DNA of 64,000 nt. It comes from Paraburkholderia phytofirmans OLGA172. Its GTDB lineage: Bacteria; Pseudomonadota; Gammaproteobacteria; Burkholderiales; Burkholderiaceae. Positions 1-9,212 of this stretch are shown here, one piece after another. A model generated the notes under the pieces. It saw only the letters and a list, made by a program, of their open reading frames with translations, made no database searches and was not told the DNA's origin. How positions within the stretch are numbered: position 1 is the stretch's first letter; each line of letters starts with the position of its first letter. The stretch covers positions 186,001-250,000 of the forward strand of contig NZ_CP014579.1 of NCBI RefSeq assembly GCF_001634365.1. The letters run 5' to 3'. A program made the position numbers and the translations under genes.

Positions 1-524
1 CGGCGGTGAGAAAGGCTGAAAATAGGTTGGAAAGCGCTTGTGAGTGTTAACTCGCCGAAATGTGCGAAGGAGTGGTCCGAGGATTTGCAACCCCCAGGAA
101 ATTCCAGCAGATTGGTAGATGTCAATTTGATCATCTCTGTAGCGACGTCTCACGCAGAGCAGTTATGCGCGGCGCCGGAGTAATGAGCCCTTCTTTGCGC
201 GAGCAATTTCCTAAACTCGCCGGTAGAGAGGTCTTGTCGTCGGATGCAAAGAGCGGCTGGTCTGGCCGTCCATGTGTTGAAAAAATACCAAACAAAAAAG
301 CAGGACCATGATTCGCGTAAGTGCTCGCTACGCCTTCATTCTTCGATAATGATGCAGTGGTCTAAAGCGTCCTGGCCAGCAGCCCTCGGCGTGGCATTTT
401 CATAGTACCCGACTTTTCTTCAAATCAAAAATCAACTAGTTTTTCATCTACGAGAAATGCGCCAGGGTTGACTCCTTGTCTGAAGAACTTTTGTCGCAAC
501 CTTATGCATAACCCAAAACCGAAG
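1..524. other. left-edge stretch with no supported gene
   Basis: Only short open frames occur here and none shows a recognisable motif or a good ribosome-binding site. An open frame entering from the left edge stops near base 50 and could be the very end of a neighbouring gene, which cannot be judged from so few codons. The stretch around 300-500 is AT-richer than the flanking genes, as expected for intergenic DNA. Confidence 0.4.
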
Positions 525-773
525 TTAGCGACTAACTGACGACACGCCCATGGCTGGCCGCGCAACGTCTGGCGGAAATACGCGCCACTTGCCGTCGTCG
601 TGGAGGAAGAAATATAGCGCTAATGGACCTGTGGGGCGCAGCGCCTCTACGCAAACATAGCGCAAGCGGTTCGACGACATGCGACCGAATCGCGCCACTC
701 GAGCTGGCATTGTCGAAGAGGGGGATAGCCATTTTTCGACCATCAAACGCAATGAGTTATTCATCGTGTACAT
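525..773 (-). CDS. small hypothetical protein, 82 aa
   Basis: I do not assign a function. The frame encodes a basic, Trp- and Phe-containing protein whose centre (RYVCVEALRP, then FFLHDDGKWRVFPP) has the alternation of hydrophobic and charged residues expected of a folded small domain rather than a random frame. The ATG at 773 is preceded by GGTGGAG at suitable spacing; a GTG four codons upstream (785) also has a purine-rich leader. It resembles small hypothetical proteins I associate with Burkholderia-type genomes, but this is an impression, not a match. It stands alone, about 250 bases downstream of the pirin gene on the same strand. It could be a chance open frame. Confidence 0.4.
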   Translation of the reverse strand: MYTMNNSLRLMVEKWLSPSSTMPARVARFGRMSSNRLRYVCVEALRPTGPLALYFFLHDDGKWRVFPPDVARPAMGVSSVSR

Positions 774-994
774 CAGATTCTCCACCTTATTCCTTTAAAA
801 ACGACCCGTCGCGGTCCATCATTCGTTGCGACAAGTCGTGCTTTGAGGAACTTGGGTGGTTCCCTTCATGCATTCTGTATGGTGCAGCGCTATGACGCGA
901 CTCTTCTGGTCCGGTTCGAATCGCTGACGGGAAAGCGAATCGCGGTCGATATGCAGCGCCACGTCTGAGGACTGCGGCGCTGGCGACGGAGTAT

Positions 995-1032
995 AAAAAA
1001 AGCGATCCGGCAATCGATGGAGTTAGCGGATC
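995..1032 (-). terminator. intrinsic terminator overlapping the end of the pirin gene
   Basis: Read on the minus strand, the arms GATCCG and CGGATC (1027-1032 and 1004-1009) form a short stem followed by a run of seven T (1001-995). The upstream arm lies inside the last codons of the pirin gene, so the stop codon sits in the loop. The stem is only 6 bp with a long loop, so strength is uncertain. Confidence 0.5.
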
Positions 1033-1955
1033 CTTCCCTCAGTACGCAGCTGTTTGCCGATTCTTGCAATTCCAGCTTCGCCGCTGCTGAGGGCTTCCTT
1101 CGATGTGTGTACGGAGTAGTAGCCCAACACGAGATCATGCGGATGCGGTATGGCTGACGCAACGATGAAATCAACGTCATCCTCCGCGACAAACTCCAGC
1201 GGCTCCTCTGATGCGGTAAACGCGGCAAACTCGTTTCGAAGGCGCGTGCCGGAGGCGACGAGAGTGCCGTTGTTGACGTGTGCCCAAGCGACGGTGTGCC
1301 CGACTGGTGGCTTGTAGGACCACTGTTGTCCTGCATACAAGCGGACATGCAGCAGGTTTATGCCCGGCGGAGCGCCTATTTCACTGCGGCTATCGCCGTA
1401 TTGTCCCAGCACAATACGTGCGGGCCCGACATTCGGAACGCCTTCTGCCGGCAGGTATTGGCTGCAAGGTGGGCCATTTTCGAGGTTGTGGGGCAAGGCC
1501 ACCCAAATCTGATAGCCCCTAAATCGCTCCCGCCCGCTAGGGCCCCCTTCGTGCCAGACACCGTTGCCCGCGCTCATCCATTCGACACTACCGGCGGAAA
1601 GCGTCCCTGATGCCCCCGTCGTGTCTTCATATCGCAAATTTCCCGATAGAAGCACAGTAATTGTCGCGATGCCCGAATGGGGGTGAATCGGAAACAGCGA
1701 GTCGTCGTTGGGCACTATGTCGAAATAGTCCAGGAACACGAATGGCTTGATGAGTGCGCCAATGTCCGACGGGCTGACAATCCGCGTAACAGGACCGTGT
1801 CGACGTCCTGTTGTGCGTGTCACAACGTTACGCGATACCGACGTGGGTGTATCGACGTTCAACTCGCCTCTTGAGATAGCCCGCTCGGCGGCCGAGCGCG
1901 TCATTTGGGAAGGGGTAACGGGTGCCTCTAGGACGTCGTTCGCAGGATGTTCCAT
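1023..1955 (-). CDS. pirin family protein
   Basis: A bicupin of the pirin family, iron-binding proteins of which some act as quercetin dioxygenases or transcriptional cofactors; the substrate here is unknown. The N-terminal cupin carries the hallmark HPHSGIATIT (metal-ligand histidines) and EWMSAGNGVWHEG; a pirin C-terminal cupin follows. I chose the ATG at 1955, giving 310 aa; an upstream TTG at 1988 would add 11 residues, and neither has a strong Shine-Dalgarno. The first 45 or so residues are longer and less regular than in many pirins, so a later start is possible. It is divergent from a LysR-type regulator about 100 bases away, the classic arrangement for control by that regulator. A T-rich terminator overlaps its stop. 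Confidence 0.85.
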   Translation of the reverse strand: MEHPANDVLEAPVTPSQMTRSAAERAISRGELNVDTPTSVSRNVVTRTTGRRHGPVTRIVSPSDIGALIKPFVFLDYFDIVPNDDSLFPIHPHSGIATITVLLSGNLRYEDTTGASGTLSAGSVEWMSAGNGVWHEGGPSGRERFRGYQIWVALPHNLENGPPCSQYLPAEGVPNVGPARIVLGQYGDSRSEIGAPPGINLLHVRLYAGQQWSYKPPVGHTVAWAHVNNGTLVASGTRLRNEFAAFTASEEPLEFVAEDDVDFIVASAIPHPHDLVLGYYSVHTSKEALSSGEAGIARIGKQLRTEGRIR

Positions 1956-2029
1956 GGATAATTCGTTCGGAAGATGGTATCGGCCCAAGGATAGACGCTT
2001 GGCTTAATCGCGGGAAGCCTATATCTTTT

Positions 2030-2042
2030 GATGGTTACCATC
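2030..2042. promoter_or_regulatory. perfect palindrome in the pirin/LysR divergent promoter
   Basis: GATGGT-T-ACCATC is a perfect 13-base palindrome 15 bases upstream of the LysR start and 75 bases upstream of the pirin start. Its position and AT-centred dyad fit a LysR-type operator with autoregulation. The assignment is inferred from position only. Confidence 0.45.
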
Positions 2043-2056
2043 GTTGGGAGCAATAG

Positions 2057-2956
2057 ATGCTCAAGGGCATATCCTTGGACCAACTAAGGACTTTTATCTC
2101 TGCTGCGGATGAGGGAAGTTTCTCCGCTGCCGGGCGCAAGCTCGGACGGGCTCAATCTGTCGTCAGCCAGACACTCGCCGATCTGGAAGCACAAGTCAAT
2201 GTGCAGTTATTTGACAGAAGCAACCGTTATCCGCGACTGACAGAGCAGGGCTCCGCACTTCTCGCCGAAGCTCGGATGGTCGTCACTGCCATGGATAGCT
2301 TCACGGCGAAGGCACGTTCCATAGCGGAAGGTCTGGAGCCGGAGCTTTCAGTCGTCGTAGATGTTATGTATCCGATGGCGTCACTTACAGTCGCTGTCGG
2401 GGCGTTTCGGGAGGCCTTCCCGGATACTCCCCTAAGATTGTACGTGGAAGCGCTTGGTGCAGTAGTGCAGTCAGTTATAGATCGCGTTTGTAGATTTGGA
2501 ATCATTGGATCTATGCCTGACATACCGGATACGGTCAATGCCGAAAAGTTGCTCGACGTGCCGCTGACGACCGTAACTGGCCCGACGCACCCATTGGCCT
2601 CAAAGACAGGCGTTATTCGTATGAGCGAGCTTGAACAGCATGTGCAGCTAGTTCTGACGGATCGCTCGAAACTGACAGATAGCAAAGAGTTCGGAGTGTA
2701 CTCACCACTGACCTGGCGGCTGGCTGACCTCGGAGCGAAGCACGCATTTCTCCGAGCAGGATTCGGGTGGGGGCACATGCCGCTTGCAATGGTGCAGGCC
2801 GATCTCGATTCCGGTGAGTTGGTGCAGATTCGAGTCGAGAATCTTCAACCACATGCTCCGTTACTAGCGATGTTCGCTGTATATCCGAAGGACGCACCGC
2901 CTGGGCCCGCCGGTCGTTGGTTCCTGGATCGGCTTAAGCAGTGCAACTCCGAATAG
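2057..2956 (+). CDS. LysR-family transcriptional regulator
   Basis: A 299-residue LysR-type regulator with an N-terminal winged helix-turn-helix (about residues 5-65: LDQLRTFISAADEGSFSAAGRKLGRAQSVVSQT split across helices) and a periplasmic-binding-protein-like effector domain from about residue 90. The recognition helix carries AQSVVSQT. GGGAGC precedes the ATG at proper spacing. It is transcribed away from the pirin gene and is the only regulator near the large catabolic operon that begins at 3758, so it could control either or both; divergence makes the pirin the safer target. Confidence 0.9.
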   Translation: MLKGISLDQLRTFISAADEGSFSAAGRKLGRAQSVVSQTLADLEAQVNVQLFDRSNRYPRLTEQGSALLAEARMVVTAMDSFTAKARSIAEGLEPELSVVVDVMYPMASLTVAVGAFREAFPDTPLRLYVEALGAVVQSVIDRVCRFGIIGSMPDIPDTVNAEKLLDVPLTTVTGPTHPLASKTGVIRMSELEQHVQLVLTDRSKLTDSKEFGVYSPLTWRLADLGAKHAFLRAGFGWGHMPLAMVQADLDSGELVQIRVENLQPHAPLLAMFAVYPKDAPPGPAGRWFLDRLKQCNSE

Positions 2957-3061
2957 CGCGGACCGGGGCTCTCGGCGAAGAAAGTGATCGCAAGCTTGAT
3001 TACTTGCCTCGATAAATATTGCCGGGTTAAGCATTCGTGAATGAATTTAGGAAGCCGATAT

Positions 3062-3095
3062 AAAAAAAGGCCCCGTCCATGAATGGGACGGGGCC
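3062..3095 (-). terminator. strong intrinsic terminator facing the minus strand
   Basis: A perfect 10-bp GC-rich stem (3086-3095 with 3069-3078, loop of 7) is followed on the minus strand by seven T residues (3068-3062). This is textbook rho-independent structure, but no convincing minus-strand gene ends just to its right. On the plus strand it lies 115 bases past the LysR stop, where the hairpin alone might also act. Confidence 0.7.
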
Positions 3096-3670
3096 ACACT
3101 AAGCTCGCATCCCTTGGAGAGTTGCGTTGCCAACATTAGCAAGTCAAATCTAGTCCATCAAGGCAAAAAATATTCGCGTTACCAGGTGCGATCGTATTTT
3201 TGCGCTTTCCCCGTGGCTCTCTTTAAGACTACTTGTACGAAGAAATTCAGAATTCGGGTCGGACAGGTAGTCCCACAATTGAACTCCACGCTCGACTTTT
3301 CTCAGTCAATTCCTCCAGCTCAAGTCTCGCTTGATTAGGTTTGCGGCCTACGCGCGACGTGAACTCAGCGGGGCTCCTCCCGAGTTGCCATGTCATTGCG
3401 CGCTATCAAACACCTGCCTACAGACCGAATCCACCGATAGTCGATTTGATGCCTACCGACACAATTGGGCAATGGAGCGAGGAAAGTAGCCGACCGCCGC
3501 GCGGCATGCGTTGCACACGGCAGCTCGACGTATGTAGGGAGCAAATAGGCAGGCGCGTTGCTGTGTTTGCATGCGTCGAAGTCGACGCAGTAGCAGTGGC
3601 GGCATTGCGAACGCCGGGCTAGAGACTGAAACGGAAGCAGGGATTTTCGATTTGATGTTGATTGGATAAT

Positions 3671-3682
3671 CAAGATTGATCA
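3671..3682. promoter_or_regulatory. 12-mer shared with the citrate-synthase-like gene promoter
   Basis: CAAGATTGATCA here, inside the perfect palindrome-containing stretch GATTGATCAATAG, recurs exactly at 17901-17912. The two copies lie 75 bases and 14 bases upstream of start codons of different, oppositely oriented genes. A shared operator for both ends of the same regulon is the simplest reading. Confidence 0.4.
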
Positions 3683-3757
3683 ATAGAAAGCGCAGTCCTA
3701 TATTGATTCCGTCAGGACGGGTACGCGAATCCTGTCCTTAACGGCGGAGCACGGAAA

Positions 3758-4582
3758 GTGACTGAGAACCCTGAAATTGGCCGCTCAATCCTGGCCAACG
3801 GCATCAAGACGAACTATCACGACATCGGCACGGGGGACGTGACCTTATTGATTCACGGCTCTGGTCCGGGCGTGACTGCATGGGCGAACTGGCAACGAAC
3901 GATTCCTGCGTTGGAGCAGCAGGGCCGCGTCGTCGCGCCAGACATGCTTGGCTTCGGTTATACGGATCGGCTGGAAGACGGTGCATACGGGCTCGACAAA
4001 TGGGTCGAACACATTTTCGCCTTCATGGACGAACTGGACATTGAATCGGCGAACGTCGTTGGCAACTCGTTTGGCGGCGCACTTGCGCTCGCGATGGCGT
4101 CGCGAAAGCCACGGCGCGTCAGACGGCTCGTGTTGATGGGAAGTGTCGGTGTGACGTTTCCGATTACCGATGGTCTCGACGCCGTGTGGGGCTACAAGCC
4201 TTCGCTCGAAAACATGCAAGAGATTCTTCAGTACTTTGCTTTCGACCGCTCGCGTCTTACCCCCGCATTGGCGGAAATGCGTTACCAGGCAAGCATTCGC
4301 CCCGGCTGCAGTGAAGCGTTCGCACAGATGTTCCCGGCGCCGCGCCAACGCTGGGTTGACGCGATGACGACCCCTGAGGAAAGCCTGCGTCAATTGCCAC
4401 ACGAAACGTTGATTGTGCACGGTCGTGAAGACAGGGTTATCCCGACCAGCACCTCGTTGAGGCTCCACTCGCTGATCCCTAATTCGCAATTGCACATCTA
4501 CAGTCAATGCGGGCACTGGACACAGATTGAGCAGGCGGACCGCTTCAACAAGCTGGTCGCCAATTTTCTGGCCGAAACGTAG
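3758..4582 (+). CDS. meta-cleavage product hydrolase (alpha/beta hydrolase)
   Basis: A 274-residue C-C bond hydrolase of the 2-hydroxymuconate-semialdehyde / HOPDA hydrolase type (DmpD, BphD, CmtE). It would cleave the yellow ring-fission product into 2-hydroxypenta-2,4-dienoate and a carboxylic acid. The oxyanion motif HGSGPG (33-38) is diagnostic of this subgroup; the triad is visible as Ser104 in GNSFGG, Asp225 in GREDRVIP and His253 in CGHWTQIE. Start is GTG with GGAAAG just upstream. It is the first gene of the operon, 105 bases before the extradiol dioxygenase. Because only the hydrolytic branch is present (no semialdehyde dehydrogenase or tautomerase), the ring-cleavage product is expected to be a ketone, not an aldehyde. 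Confidence 0.88.
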   Translation: MTENPEIGRSILANGIKTNYHDIGTGDVTLLIHGSGPGVTAWANWQRTIPALEQQGRVVAPDMLGFGYTDRLEDGAYGLDKWVEHIFAFMDELDIESANVVGNSFGGALALAMASRKPRRVRRLVLMGSVGVTFPITDGLDAVWGYKPSLENMQEILQYFAFDRSRLTPALAEMRYQASIRPGCSEAFAQMFPAPRQRWVDAMTTPEESLRQLPHETLIVHGREDRVIPTSTSLRLHSLIPNSQLHIYSQCGHWTQIEQADRFNKLVANFLAET

Positions 4583-4687
4583 ACGTTATTCGCGTTCGCC
4601 GCCCACAGGCGCTGCGTCAGGCAGTACAGGCCTCACAAAACCATATCAACGTCGGCGGACGCCCGTCCGGACGACAGGAGACACAAA

Positions 4688-5551
4688 ATGATCGACCTCC
4701 TCGACGTTTCATACGTTCGTCTTGGCACGGCGGACCTTGACAGTTCGGTTCGTTACGCTACAGAAGTTCTCGGCCTTCAGGTAGCACGCCGTAGCGGTAA
4801 GAGTGTGTATCTTCGCTCGGATGCCAGAGACCATACGCTTGTCTACACGGAAGGGAATACTGGCGACCAGGTCAGCGGCTTTCAGGTCCGCACACCGGAC
4901 GAACTCGCGAACGCCGCCGCCGTGCTCGAAGCAGCGGGTGTCGCTATCAAGCAGGGGAGCGTTGCCGAGGCCGAGCAGCGGAGCGTCAACGACTTCATCA
5001 CCTTTTCCGATCCTAGCGGAAACCTCATCGACCTGGTTATTGCGCCACATCACAGCGGGCGCCGCTATTTTCCTTCGCGTGATGCGGGAATCACTGGCTT
5101 TAGCCACATCGGATTGTGTACGACCAATGCGAAGCGTGACGAAGCCTTCTGGACCACGGTGCTGGGCGCGCGAGTGAGCGACCGGATCGGTGACGCGGCT
5201 TTGCTGCGCATCGACGGAGTGCATCACAAAGTCGCACTGCTGCCGGCGCCAAAGGGCGGCGTTCAGCACATTAATCACCAGGTCGAAAGCATCGACGACA
5301 TCATGCGCGCCTGGTACATCCTGCGGGAAAAGAACGTTCGGATTCGCTTTGGTCCCGGACGGCATCCGACTTCCGGCGCCATGTTCCTTTATTTCGAGGG
5401 TCCGGATGGGATGGTGTTTGAGTATTCAAGCGGCGTGCGGATTCTGACCGAGGAAGAGGATAAGACTCACCAGCCCCGCCAGTTCCCGTTTGAGCCGATC
5501 TCATTCTGCATGTGGGGCTCGAAGCCGGAAGGCATGGAGTTTCACTCGTGA
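4688..5551 (+). CDS. type I extradiol ring-cleavage dioxygenase
   Basis: A 287-residue two-domain vicinal-oxygen-chelate dioxygenase that would open a catechol next to its hydroxyls using Fe(II). Iron ligands fit His140 (FSHIGL), His197 (INHQV) and Glu245 (VFEYS); the conserved catalytic His pair is at 179-180 and a second-sphere His lies in GRHPTSG. The N-terminal domain (1-125) has lost ligands, as is usual. The C-terminal RIRFGPGRHPTSG and FLYFEGPDGMVFEYS resemble the 2,3-dihydroxybiphenyl / 2,3-dihydroxy-p-cumate dioxygenase branch. AGGAG stands before the ATG. Its stop overlaps the next gene start by GTGA, implying translational coupling with the decarboxylase-like protein. Confidence 0.88.
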   Translation: MIDLLDVSYVRLGTADLDSSVRYATEVLGLQVARRSGKSVYLRSDARDHTLVYTEGNTGDQVSGFQVRTPDELANAAAVLEAAGVAIKQGSVAEAEQRSVNDFITFSDPSGNLIDLVIAPHHSGRRYFPSRDAGITGFSHIGLCTTNAKRDEAFWTTVLGARVSDRIGDAALLRIDGVHHKVALLPAPKGGVQHINHQVESIDDIMRAWYILREKNVRIRFGPGRHPTSGAMFLYFEGPDGMVFEYSSGVRILTEEEDKTHQPRQFPFEPISFCMWGSKPEGMEFHS

Positions 5552-6249
5552 ATCCGATACCGCCAGAAGCGAGCGATGCACAGCAACGGCTGCTGCGTGT
5601 TGCCTCGCGGGCGTTGGGGCGGGCCAATCTCGTCCATGCATATGGCCACTGCAGCGTCCGGTTGGATGATGAGCACCTACTGGTATGCGCCGCCATGCCG
5701 ATGGGACTGGTGACAAAGGAGCCCGGAGTTGTAGTCCCCATCCGGGGGCCGCTACCCGCCGGCGTGCTTGGCGAGGTTTGTGTGCATCAACAGATATACG
5801 TGCGACGACCTGAGGTGGGCGCTGTCGTGCGAAGTATGCCGCGTTATCTCATGAGCTTGTCGGCCGCCTCCATCACCCCTATCGCGCGCCATGGGCCAGG
5901 GTCATATTTTGCGCCGAGTGTTCCTCTCTGGAGGGACGTCCAACTCGTGCGTTCTGCGAGTCAGGCTCAGGGTGTGGTCGATACGTTAGGGACTTCCCGC
6001 GCCGTTGTAATGCGTGCGAACGGAGCCGTAGTAGTGGGTGGCACGCTTGAAGAAGCAGTCGCCATGACGTGGTTTCTGGAAGACGCGGCGCGGGTTGAGT
6101 ACGAAGTGCGGGCGATAGGTGCTGCGGACAGCGCGGTTTTCAGTGAAGAGGACTCCCGCCAGCGCGCAACTACAGCCGGCCGAATCATTGAACGCATGTG
6201 GGACTACTTGACAGTGGGCGATGTTGAAGTGGATGCAGGCACCTTGTGA
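5548..6249 (+). CDS. class II aldolase/adducin-family protein, probable decarboxylase of the ring-fission product
   Basis: A 233-residue member of the class II aldolase fold family. Known relatives in aromatic operons are CmtD (decarboxylates the carboxylated ring-cleavage product of p-cumate) and PhtC-type dihydroxyphthalate decarboxylases; a CmtD-like role fits here because the gene is coupled to the extradiol dioxygenase. I start at the GTG at 5548, which overlaps the preceding stop as GTGA; an in-frame ATG at 5512 lies within the dioxygenase and is unlikely. AYGHCSVR near residue 30 is the usual family N-terminal motif, but the metal-binding HxH of many aldolases appears as VCVHQQIYV with only one His, and later histidines are sparse, so the metal site may differ. 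Confidence 0.65.
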   Translation: MNPIPPEASDAQQRLLRVASRALGRANLVHAYGHCSVRLDDEHLLVCAAMPMGLVTKEPGVVVPIRGPLPAGVLGEVCVHQQIYVRRPEVGAVVRSMPRYLMSLSAASITPIARHGPGSYFAPSVPLWRDVQLVRSASQAQGVVDTLGTSRAVVMRANGAVVVGGTLEEAVAMTWFLEDAARVEYEVRAIGAADSAVFSEEDSRQRATTAGRIIERMWDYLTVGDVEVDAGTL

Positions 6250-6274
6250 TCCTGATCAGCGAACGAAAAGAGAT

Positions 6275-7060
6275 ATGAACACACACGAAATCGGCACTTC
6301 GGCAAAGGCGCTCTACCAGGCACTCGCTACCCGGAAACCCATTGCCCCGCTCACGGATTCCGATCCGGAAATGAGCATCTCGGACGCCTATGAGGTCCAG
6401 CGATTGATGATGGAACTCCGCCTTCGGGAGACTGGAGAACACATCGTTGGCAAGAAAATCGGCATTACGAGCCAGGCTGTGATGGACATGCTTAATGTGC
6501 GTCAACCTGACTTCGGCCAACTCACCTCCGGCATGCGGTTCGCAAACGGCGCGACGATTCCGCTCGATGGATTGATCGCACCAAAGGCGGAGGGCGAAAT
6601 TGCTTTTCTGCTCGGGCGAGACCTTAGCGGCCCCGGACTGACGAGCCAGGACATTCTCGACGCGACCGAATGTGTCATGCCTTGCTTCGAGATTGTCGAC
6701 TCAAGGGTTCGCGACTGGAAGATCCGGATTCAGGACACCGTGGCCGACAACGCATCTTCGGGCGCCTTCGTAATCGGCGAAGGACGCGTTGATCCTCGCT
6801 CACTGGATCTCGCCGCAGTCAGTATGACGTTCGAACGCAATGGCGAAGAAATCGGGCGCGGGCTGGGTTCGGCAGCACTCGGCCACCCACTGAATGCGGT
6901 GACATGGCTTGCAAACCAGCTGGGAGAACTCGGTGTTTCACTACGGGCTGGTGAGATCGTGCTGTCAGGTGCGCTCTCCGCAATGGTGGTGGCTCGAGCC
7001 GGTGATCGGATGCGAATCGAGCTGCAAGGTATTGGAAGCGCGGAGGTGGCATTCGCATAG
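6275..7060 (+). CDS. 2-hydroxypenta-2,4-dienoate (2-oxopent-4-enoate) hydratase
   Basis: A 261-residue protein of the hydratase/4-oxalocrotonate decarboxylase family (DmpE, MhpD, DmpH). It adds water to the dienol released by the hydrolase, giving 4-hydroxy-2-oxovalerate. The ATG at 6275 gives exactly the family length; the frame is open 18 codons further up but inside the previous gene. VGKKIGITSQAVMDML, PKAEGEIAFLLGRDL and DNASSGAFVIGE match conserved blocks, including acidic residues that bind Mg2+. As the operon lacks a tautomerase and semialdehyde dehydrogenase, hydratase is favoured over decarboxylase. Confidence 0.9.
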   Translation: MNTHEIGTSAKALYQALATRKPIAPLTDSDPEMSISDAYEVQRLMMELRLRETGEHIVGKKIGITSQAVMDMLNVRQPDFGQLTSGMRFANGATIPLDGLIAPKAEGEIAFLLGRDLSGPGLTSQDILDATECVMPCFEIVDSRVRDWKIRIQDTVADNASSGAFVIGEGRVDPRSLDLAAVSMTFERNGEEIGRGLGSAALGHPLNAVTWLANQLGELGVSLRAGEIVLSGALSAMVVARAGDRMRIELQGIGSAEVAFA

Positions 7061-7138
7061 GTGGTTCCGAACAACTCGGCATACGGCAAAACAGGCGACG
7101 GTGGCGAGATTCGAATTCCAGTTTGGAGTGGAGACAAG

Positions 7139-8131
7139 ATGAACCAGCAAGACAAAAAGCTGAAGGCGGCCATTATCGGTTCCGGAAACATAGGGACCGA
7201 CCTGATGATCAAGATCCTTCGTCACGGAAAGCACATTGAGGCAAGCGTCATGGTCGGCATCGACGCGGCTTCGGATGGACTGGCGCGTGCGCGCCGACTC
7301 GGTGTCCAGACTTGCGACACGGGAGTTGAGGGTCTCGTCGGTATGGCGGTGTTCGAAGACGTCGATGTGGTATTCGACGCGACTTCGGCTGCCGCGCATT
7401 TGCAGAATGAGGCGCTACTGCGGCGGGTGAAGCCGGGCATTCATGTGATCGACCTGACGCCAGCCGCCATCGGCCCGTACTGTGTTCCGGTCGTCAACCT
7501 GGAAGAACACCTTCGGGCGCGGAACGTGAACATGGTCACCTGTGGTGGTCAGGCGACGATTCCAGTGGTAGCAGCGGTTTCGAGCGTCTCTCAAGTCCAC
7601 TATGCCGAGATCGTTGCGTCCATCTCGAGCCGTTCAGCCGGACCTGGCACGCGAGCGAACATTGACGAATTTACCGAGACTACCTCGCGCGCGCTGGAAA
7701 CAGTCGGAGGCGCGCGCCGTGGGAAGGCGATTATCGTGTTGAATCCTGCAGAGCCGCCACTCTTGATGCGTGACACCGTTTTCACGCTTTCTGAAGGCGG
7801 TAGTGAGGAGCAGATTGAGACCGCGATCACTCGTATGGTTGAGCGAGTGAATAAGTACGTACCCGGCTATCGCCTGAAACAGCGCGTCCAGTTTGAACAC
7901 ATTCCGGCCGACCAGCCGATTAACGTCCCCGGCATCGGACTATTGAGCGGACTTAAGACTTCTGCGTTTCTCGAAGTGGAAGGCGCCGCGCACTACCTGC
8001 CAGCCTATGCCGGCAATCTGGACATCATGACCTCGGCTGCCTTGGCCACGGCAGAGGCAATGGCCGCGCACTTGAGCAGTGGCGGTGAGGCCAGCACGAA
8101 ACATGACGCCGTCACGGTGAGTACGCAATGA
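7139..8131 (+). CDS. mhpF: acetaldehyde dehydrogenase (acylating)
   Basis: A 330-residue enzyme oxidising acetaldehyde to acetyl-CoA with NAD+ and CoA; in meta pathways it forms a channelling complex with the aldolase encoded next. A Rossmann [10 protein letters not shown] lies at 14-23 and the catalytic cysteine is Cys135 in [13 protein letters not shown] start at the ATG at 7139, preceded by TGGAGAC; 26 extra upstream codons are open but look non-conserved. It overlaps the aldolase gene by ATGA, typical of this pair (DmpF/DmpG, BphJ/BphI). Confidence 0.94.
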   Translation: MNQQDKKLKAAIIGSGNIGTDLMIKILRHGKHIEASVMVGIDAASDGLARARRLGVQTCDTGVEGLVGMAVFEDVDVVFDATSAAAHLQNEALLRRVKPGIHVIDLTPAAIGPYCVPVVNLEEHLRARNVNMVTCGGQATIPVVAAVSSVSQVHYAEIVASISSRSAGPGTRANIDEFTETTSRALETVGGARRGKAIIVLNPAEPPLLMRDTVFTLSEGGSEEQIETAITRMVERVNKYVPGYRLKQRVQFEHIPADQPINVPGIGLLSGLKTSAFLEVEGAAHYLPAYAGNLDIMTSAALATAEAMAAHLSSGGEASTKHDAVTVSTQ

Positions 8132-9156
8132 AAGACAAACTCTACATCTCCGACGTGACTCTGCGCGACGGCTCTCACGCTGTCCGGCATCGGTACACCA
8201 TCGAGCAAGTCCGAAAAATCGCCAAAGCGCTCGATGCCGCGAAAGTCGATTCCATCGAAGTTGCACACGGCGACGGTTTGCAGGGCTCGTCGTTCAATTA
8301 CGGCTTTGGCTTGCACTCGGATGTCGAGTGGATTGCGGCAGTGACGGAGGAAGTGAGCCACGCCCGTGTGGCAACCCTGCTGTTGCCGGGCATTGGCACC
8401 GTGCACGACCTGCGTGAAGCTTATGACGCTGGCGCACGCGTTGTCCGTGTTGCAACCCATTGTACTGAGGCGGATGTCTCGAAGCAGCATATCGAAGCCG
8501 CTCGAAATCTGGGCATGGAAGCGGTGGGCTTTCTCATGATGAGCCACATGACTGAGCCCTCCGAACTCGCCCGGCAGGCACTGCTTATGGAGAGCTACGG
8601 CGCTACGTGCATCTATCTCGTTGATTCCGGCGGCGCTCTCACGATGAGCGGCACTCGCGATCGGATGCGAGCCCTCAAGGGCGCTTTGCGGCCAGAAACA
8701 GAGACGGGGATTCACGCGCACCACAACCTTAGTCTGGGCGTCGCGAATTCCATTGTCGCTGTCGAGGAAGGTTGTAACCGGATTGACGCCAGTTTGGCAG
8801 GTATGGGCGCGGGCGCGGGCAACGCGCCGTTGGAGGTTTTCATCGCAGCTGCGAGTCGCCTTGGCTGGGAGCATGGCTGTGACCTTTACGCGCTAATGGA
8901 CGCGGCGGATGACATCGTGCGGCCGCTGCAGGACCGCCCGGTCCGGGTCGACCGGGAGACCCTCGCCTTGGGCTATGCCGGCGTGTACTCGAGCTTTCTG
9001 CGACATGCGGAAAAAGCTGCGCAGCAATATGGGCTGAAGACTGTCGACATCCTCGTTGAGCTGGGTCGCCGCCGGATGGTGGGTGGCCAGGAAGACATGA
9101 TCGTCGACGCGGCGCTGGACTTACTTGAAGCGAAGCAGCCCGTTTCTGCGAGCTAG
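8128..9156 (+). CDS. mhpE: 4-hydroxy-2-oxovalerate aldolase
   Basis: A 342-residue HMGL-type TIM-barrel aldolase that splits 4-hydroxy-2-oxovalerate into pyruvate and acetaldehyde, passing acetaldehyde to the dehydrogenase. [13 protein letters not shown] (9-21) holds the metal-binding Asp and catalytic residues; [14 protein letters not shown] carries the metal-binding His pair, and the C-terminal communication domain is present. Length is normal. It ends the lower-pathway block; the Rieske dioxygenase genes follow after 56 bases. Confidence 0.94.
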   Translation: MKDKLYISDVTLRDGSHAVRHRYTIEQVRKIAKALDAAKVDSIEVAHGDGLQGSSFNYGFGLHSDVEWIAAVTEEVSHARVATLLLPGIGTVHDLREAYDAGARVVRVATHCTEADVSKQHIEAARNLGMEAVGFLMMSHMTEPSELARQALLMESYGATCIYLVDSGGALTMSGTRDRMRALKGALRPETETGIHAHHNLSLGVANSIVAVEEGCNRIDASLAGMGAGAGNAPLEVFIAAASRLGWEHGCDLYALMDAADDIVRPLQDRPVRVDRETLALGYAGVYSSFLRHAEKAAQQYGLKTVDILVELGRRRMVGGQEDMIVDAALDLLEAKQPVSAS

Positions 9157-9212
9157 ACCGGGCGAGCGACCTTTATACAGAACGAAATACAGAAAGACAT
9201 GCAGGAGGCATC

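Larger units (their letters stand above)
2957..3757. other. 800-base intergenic region upstream of the aromatic operon
   Basis: No convincing gene. It contains the hairpin at 3069-3095 and, at 3671-3682, a 12-mer also found upstream of the citrate-synthase-like gene. A minus-strand frame at about 3250-3400 reads MTWQLGRSPAEFTSRVGRK and stops after some 50 codons; it looks mildly protein-like but is too short to name. The last 120 bases should hold the promoter of the catabolic operon. Confidence 0.5.

Noticed and set aside
890..1348. 152-codon minus-strand frame overlapping the pirin gene
   Set aside because: It overlaps a clear pirin in another frame, has Arg/Ser-rich composition and no motif.
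3365..3673. 102-codon minus-strand frame near the orphan terminator
   Set aside because: It would be the natural gene for the terminator, but its Cys/Arg-rich sequence has no motif, ribosome-binding site or sensible codon pattern.
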